Below, piece after piece: positions 60,539-64,000 of a stretch of DNA of 64,000 nucleotides (positions are counted from its first letter, which is position 1; each line of letters begins with the position of its first letter). Position numbers and translations under genes: made by a program. Source of the stretch: Candidatus Poribacteria bacterium (GTDB taxonomy: Bacteria > Poribacteria > WGA-4E > WGA-3G); the NCBI GenBank assembly GCA_022819945.1, contig JAJEGI010000045.1, positions 1-64,000 of the forward strand. The letters run 5' to 3'. Below the pieces are notes generated by a model. It searched no databases and was not told the origin of the DNA. It saw only the letters and a program-made list of their open reading frames with translations.

Positions 60539-62056
60539 ATGAAACGAATACGTTATTTGCTGATTCTGTTCCTTGTTGCCCTGACCGGAATAGCATCAGC
60601 GCAAGACCTGTCAGATCGTGTGGTGGAGCATACTTACCCCAACGGTCTGAAGTTATTGATGATTAAACGTGACACCTCGCCGACGATCGCGCCGTACATC
60701 CTCTTTAAAGCCGGATCCGTGGATGAATCGGACGATACGCGCGGTATTGCGCACATGTTAGAACACATGTTGTTCAAAGGCACTAAAACGATAGGCACAA
60801 AAGACTATGAGAAAGAAAAGGTGGTGCTTGCTGAGATTGATCGGATTGGCGATGCACTTGACATGGAACGTGCAAAAGGATCAAAAGCGGATGCCGATAA
60901 AATAGCCGAATTAGAAGCTGCACTCAAAGAACAACAAGAACTTGCGAAGGAGTGGATCGTCACCGGTGAATATACTGAAATCTATACACAACACGGTAGC
61001 ACAGGATTCAACGCCGGGACATCTGTTGATTACACGATTTATACGGTGGAGTTGCCGTCTAACAAATTAGAGTTGTGGGCAATGCTTGAATCCGATCGGC
61101 TTAAAAACGCGGTCCTCCGTGAATTTTATGTGGAACGTGAGGCTGTTAAAGAGGAACGCCGGATGCGTGTCGATACGCGTCCCGGTGGCAAACTTTATGA
61201 ACAGTTTATCGCCGCTGCCTTCACTGCACATCCTTACGGAATGCCAATCATTGGCTGGCCCTCAGATATTGCGATGCTCAATCGGCGCAAGGCAGAAGCG
61301 TTTTTCAAGATCCACTACGCACCAAACAACTCTGTCATGGTGATTGTCGGGAATATAGAAATAGACAAAACCGTTGCCCTTATTGATAAATATTTTGGTG
61401 ATATGCAGTCGCAACCGCTTCCGCATGAAGTAACAACCCAAGAAGTTCCACAGGAAGGTGAACGCCGGATTGAAGTCGAATTTGATGCTGAACCGCAACT
61501 GATGATCGGGTACCATAAGCCGACGATCCCGCATTTTGACGACTATGTACTTGATATGATTAGTGCGATTCTTTCCGATGGACGTACCTCTCGGTTTTAC
61601 AAAAACATCGTTGAAGAGGGTATCGCTGTTTCGGTTAATTCAATAAATGGGTATCCCGGCGCACGTTACGACAACCTTTTCGTCGTAAATGGCACACCCC
61701 GTTCACCAAACACGACCCTTGATGTTGAAGAAGCAATTTACGCTGAACTTGAACGGCTTAAAACCGAGCCTGTCGCGGAAAAGGAATTTAAACGCATCCG
61801 TAAACAGATTGATGCCGGTTTCATCCGGAACCTCAGTTCAAACGCCGGGATGGCACAGCAGCTGGCTTTCTATGAAGGGATCGCTGGCGACTGGCGTTAT
61901 ATATTGGGGTGGCGCGAGAATATGTATAAAATCACGCCAGAGGACATCATGAGAGTCGCAAAGACTTATTTCACGAAGAGCAACCGCACCGTCGGCACAC
62001 TCGTTAAAAAAGAGGCAGTAGCACCCGCCGGTGAAGACACGGAGGGAAATGAATAA
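60539..62056 (+). CDS. M16 zinc peptidase, catalytic subunit
   Basis: This 505-residue protein has a signal peptide (MKRIRYLLILFLVALTGIAS, ending ASAQ). The M16 (pitrilysin/insulinase) catalytic motif HMLEHMLF (HxxEH) lies near residue 75, and the downstream glutamate region FYVEREAVKEERRMR completes the zinc site. A second M16 half-domain follows. It likely digests peptides in the periplasm. Its stop overlaps the start of the next, catalytically inactive M16 gene (TAATG), and the two probably form a heterodimer. Confidence 0.93.
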   Translation: MKRIRYLLILFLVALTGIASAQDLSDRVVEHTYPNGLKLLMIKRDTSPTIAPYILFKAGSVDESDDTRGIAHMLEHMLFKGTKTIGTKDYEKEKVVLAEIDRIGDALDMERAKGSKADADKIAELEAALKEQQELAKEWIVTGEYTEIYTQHGSTGFNAGTSVDYTIYTVELPSNKLELWAMLESDRLKNAVLREFYVEREAVKEERRMRVDTRPGGKLYEQFIAAAFTAHPYGMPIIGWPSDIAMLNRRKAEAFFKIHYAPNNSVMVIVGNIEIDKTVALIDKYFGDMQSQPLPHEVTTQEVPQEGERRIEVEFDAEPQLMIGYHKPTIPHFDDYVLDMISAILSDGRTSRFYKNIVEEGIAVSVNSINGYPGARYDNLFVVNGTPRSPNTTLDVEEAIYAELERLKTEPVAEKEFKRIRKQIDAGFIRNLSSNAGMAQQLAFYEGIAGDWRYILGWRENMYKITPEDIMRVAKTYFTKSNRTVGTLVKKEAVAPAGEDTEGNE

Positions 62057-64000
62057 TGAAGCACCGAACCTCTATTGGACTTGTCATCGCGACACTGATC
62101 GCCTGCCTCATGGCGTGGGGCATTCCGTCTACCTTCGCGAAACCGCATGAAGCACTCACCTTTGAACCGATTGCGTTTAAACCGCCAGTTCCAGAGGAGC
62201 GGATGCTCTCGAACGGGATGACGCTTTACCTGATTGAAGACCACGAGTTACCGCTTTTCAACATCAACGGCTTGATTAAGACCGGTAATATCTATGAATC
62301 AAAGGATAAGATCGGATTATCGTCAATCTTCGCAAGTGTCATGAGAACCGGTGGGACGGTATCCCGGGAACCCGATGCGCTGAACGAGGAGTTGGAATCA
62401 ATGGCGGCTGCCGTTGAAGTCGGCATGTCCCGTGAATACGGTACAGTTAATCTCTCAACACTCGCTGAAGATATTGAGAAAGGATTAGAAATCTTTGCCG
62501 ACGTCCTCAGGAATCCTGCGTTTCGGGAAGATAAATTGGAACTGCGCAAGCAACAGGCGGTCGAAGGGATCCGGCGACGGAACGATAACCCTATCCAACT
62601 CGCATGGCGGAACTTCTCTGCGCTGCTCTACGGGACAGACCATCCATTCGGGTGGTATGCTGAAATTGAGGGCATAGAAAGCATCACTGTTGATGATCTT
62701 AAAGCGTTTCACGCGAAGTATTACCATCCTAACAATATGATGCTCGCGATTACGGGTGATTTTGATACGGAAACCTTAATTGCCCAACTTGAGAAGGTGT
62801 TTGAGGGATGGGAAACCGCAGAGATCATGTTTCCAGACATCCCAACCGTTGATGCGACACCCAGTCCATCTGTTAATTATATCTTCAAAGATCTGAATCA
62901 GACGACAATGTTAATCGGACATTTCGGTATCAAGCGGACACCTGATTTCCCTGATTATTTCGCACTTCGCGTCATGAACGATATCCTCGGAGAGGGAGGT
63001 TTCACCTCTCGTCTCATGAGAGAGGTGCGTGAGAAGCACGGTCTCGCCTATATGGTGGGCAGTATTATGCACACCAGTTACTATACAAATCCTGGGGAGT
63101 GGTTCGCTTATTCACAGACCCGCGCCGATAAAACCGCAGAAGCGATCTCGCTTATTGTGGATGTCGTCAAGGGACTCCGAGATACACCTGTGCCGGAGGC
63201 GGAGCTGCAGCGTACCAAAGATTCGCTCATCAATTCGTTTGTGTTCGGTTTTGAGAGCAGCTCTCAAATCGCATTTCAACAGATGATGCTCGCTTATCGC
63301 GGTTTTGCACCCGATTTCCTTGAAACCTTTACAGATAATATCGCTAAGGTCACAGCCGAAGATGTGCAGACGGTTGCACAAAAATACCTCAATCCGGACG
63401 CGCTCACGATTGTCACTGTGGGGAATAAAGACAGTTTTGACCGACCGCTTGATGAGTTTGGCGAGGTTAACGAGATTGAGATAAAACAACCAGCACCGCC
63501 ACCTGCGGAACCAATGCCAGAGGCGAGTGAAGCGGACATGGCGAAAGCCAAGGAAATCCTCGCTGCAGCAGTTGAGGCACACGGTGGACTTGAGAAGTTG
63601 CAAGCAGTGAAAAACATTGTCATGGAAGCGAGCGCATCAGCCAACTCACCCGCCGGACCGATGCAAATAGAGGCGACATCCTACTACGTCTATCCTGACA
63701 AATTTAGACAGGATTTAAAGCATCCCCAAGGCGAAATGGCTTATGTCTTTGATGGGACTTCGGGTTTCGTGATGACCCCGATGGGGAATCAACCGATACC
63801 CCCGCAGGTGGCTAACAGTTTCAAGGATTCGGTTTTCCGAGAGAACGTATGGCTTTTGGCGAACCTTTCACAGAACGAGATCCCGGTCCAGTATGCTGGC
63901 ACAGAAGAGGTGCAGGGTAAGCAGGCACATACTCTGGTTGTTCAACAGCCGTCTGGGGAGATGTTAAAGGTCTTCATTAGTGACGAGACGCATTATATTG
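62056..64000 (+). CDS. M16 peptidase-like, non-catalytic subunit with C-terminal LolA-like extension (partial)
   Basis: The frame is open to the window end; 648 residues are visible. It starts MKHRTSIGLVIATLIACLMA, a signal peptide. The site corresponding to HxxEH reads GLSSIFASVMRTGG, so zinc ligands are absent, as in the inactive partner of paired M16 proteases. The M16 halves occupy residues about 40-480. From about residue 495 (AKEILAAAVEAHGGLEKL onward) comes a beta-rich domain resembling outer-membrane lipoprotein-sorting (LolA-like) folds. It is coupled to the catalytic gene by a one-base overlap. The C-terminus is outside the window. Confidence 0.9.
   Translation, partial: MKHRTSIGLVIATLIACLMAWGIPSTFAKPHEALTFEPIAFKPPVPEERMLSNGMTLYLIEDHELPLFNINGLIKTGNIYESKDKIGLSSIFASVMRTGGTVSREPDALNEELESMAAAVEVGMSREYGTVNLSTLAEDIEKGLEIFADVLRNPAFREDKLELRKQQAVEGIRRRNDNPIQLAWRNFSALLYGTDHPFGWYAEIEGIESITVDDLKAFHAKYYHPNNMMLAITGDFDTETLIAQLEKVFEGWETAEIMFPDIPTVDATPSPSVNYIFKDLNQTTMLIGHFGIKRTPDFPDYFALRVMNDILGEGGFTSRLMREVREKHGLAYMVGSIMHTSYYTNPGEWFAYSQTRADKTAEAISLIVDVVKGLRDTPVPEAELQRTKDSLINSFVFGFESSSQIAFQQMMLAYRGFAPDFLETFTDNIAKVTAEDVQTVAQKYLNPDALTIVTVGNKDSFDRPLDEFGEVNEIEIKQPAPPPAEPMPEASEADMAKAKEILAAAVEAHGGLEKLQAVKNIVMEASASANSPAGPMQIEATSYYVYPDKFRQDLKHPQGEMAYVFDGTSGFVMTPMGNQPIPPQVANSFKDSVFRENVWLLANLSQNEIPVQYAGTEEVQGKQAHTLVVQQPSGEMLKVFISDETHYI

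Overview
The window is a 64 kb chromosomal stretch of an uncultured-type Gram-negative bacterium of moderate G+C. Gene content points to a marine or sponge-associated lineage of the Candidatus Poribacteria kind. It has three FG-GAP/ASPIC-UnbV secreted proteins, two phytanoyl-CoA dioxygenase-like oxygenases, a formylglycine-generating-enzyme-like protein, PQQ-type and WD40/PD40 propellers, and many short intergenic repeats. That assignment is an inference from content; no rRNA or tRNA gene was seen.

Layout: (1) 1-3.2 kb: the 5' part of a putative phosphorothioate-dependent HNH restriction enzyme, an FGE-like gene and mutY. (2) 3.2-6.4 kb: a minus-strand ABC exporter and aldo/keto reductase, flanked by related composite repeats. 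(3) 6.4-22.4 kb: a mostly plus-strand run with a DUF58/BatA-like pair, a PhyH oxygenase plus a small coupled protein, rph-rdgB, efp, accB-accC, two FG-GAP proteins, a TPR/TolB-like lipoprotein and pncB. (4) 22.4-27.4 kb: a minus-strand set of ECF sigma factor, anti-sigma factor, TPR protein and AAA ATPase/nuclease. (5) 27.8-38 kb: a DUF3500 protein with a His/Asp tail, two CBM9-like secreted paralogues, a PQQ propeller, a D-threonine-aldolase-like/FAH pair, a second PhyH and cysC. (6) 38-44.3 kb: two paralogous sigma54 activators, one with a textbook sigma54 promoter, a third FG-GAP protein and a CBM-like secreted protein. (7) 44.4-49.5 kb: a small zinc-ribbon protein, a rhodanese-MoeB/ThiF gene interrupted by an in-frame TGA, a DUF3800 gene and a tandem PHP-domain duplication. 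(8) 49.5-64 kb: glycosyltransferase 9, WD40, HAD, lexA, a peroxiredoxin-like gene, PBP1A, uvrB, a rubredoxin-like gene and an M16 protease pair that runs off the end.

The strongest unusual signal is the rhodanese-MoeB/ThiF gene at 44726-45913. A TGA replaces the family's conserved active-site cysteine, the reading frame continues intact with the expected zinc CxxC, and a hairpin with bacterial SECIS geometry starts 14 nt after the TGA. This reads as a selenocysteine-containing sulfur-transfer E1-like enzyme, with a perfect TTGACA-17-TATAAT promoter and a co-oriented zinc-ribbon partner. A second candidate system is a C-terminal motif (KLxTTWGxLKS) shared by three secreted proteins that are otherwise only partly related, which may be a sorting or anchoring tag.

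Several repeat families shape the region: heptad-type CAGTTATC/CTGGTAA arrays between genes, MITE-like palindromes with TAGGACTTACGCA ends, an 83-bp repeat, and a 97-bp repeat. Some have been captured inside coding sequences as protein termini or linkers.
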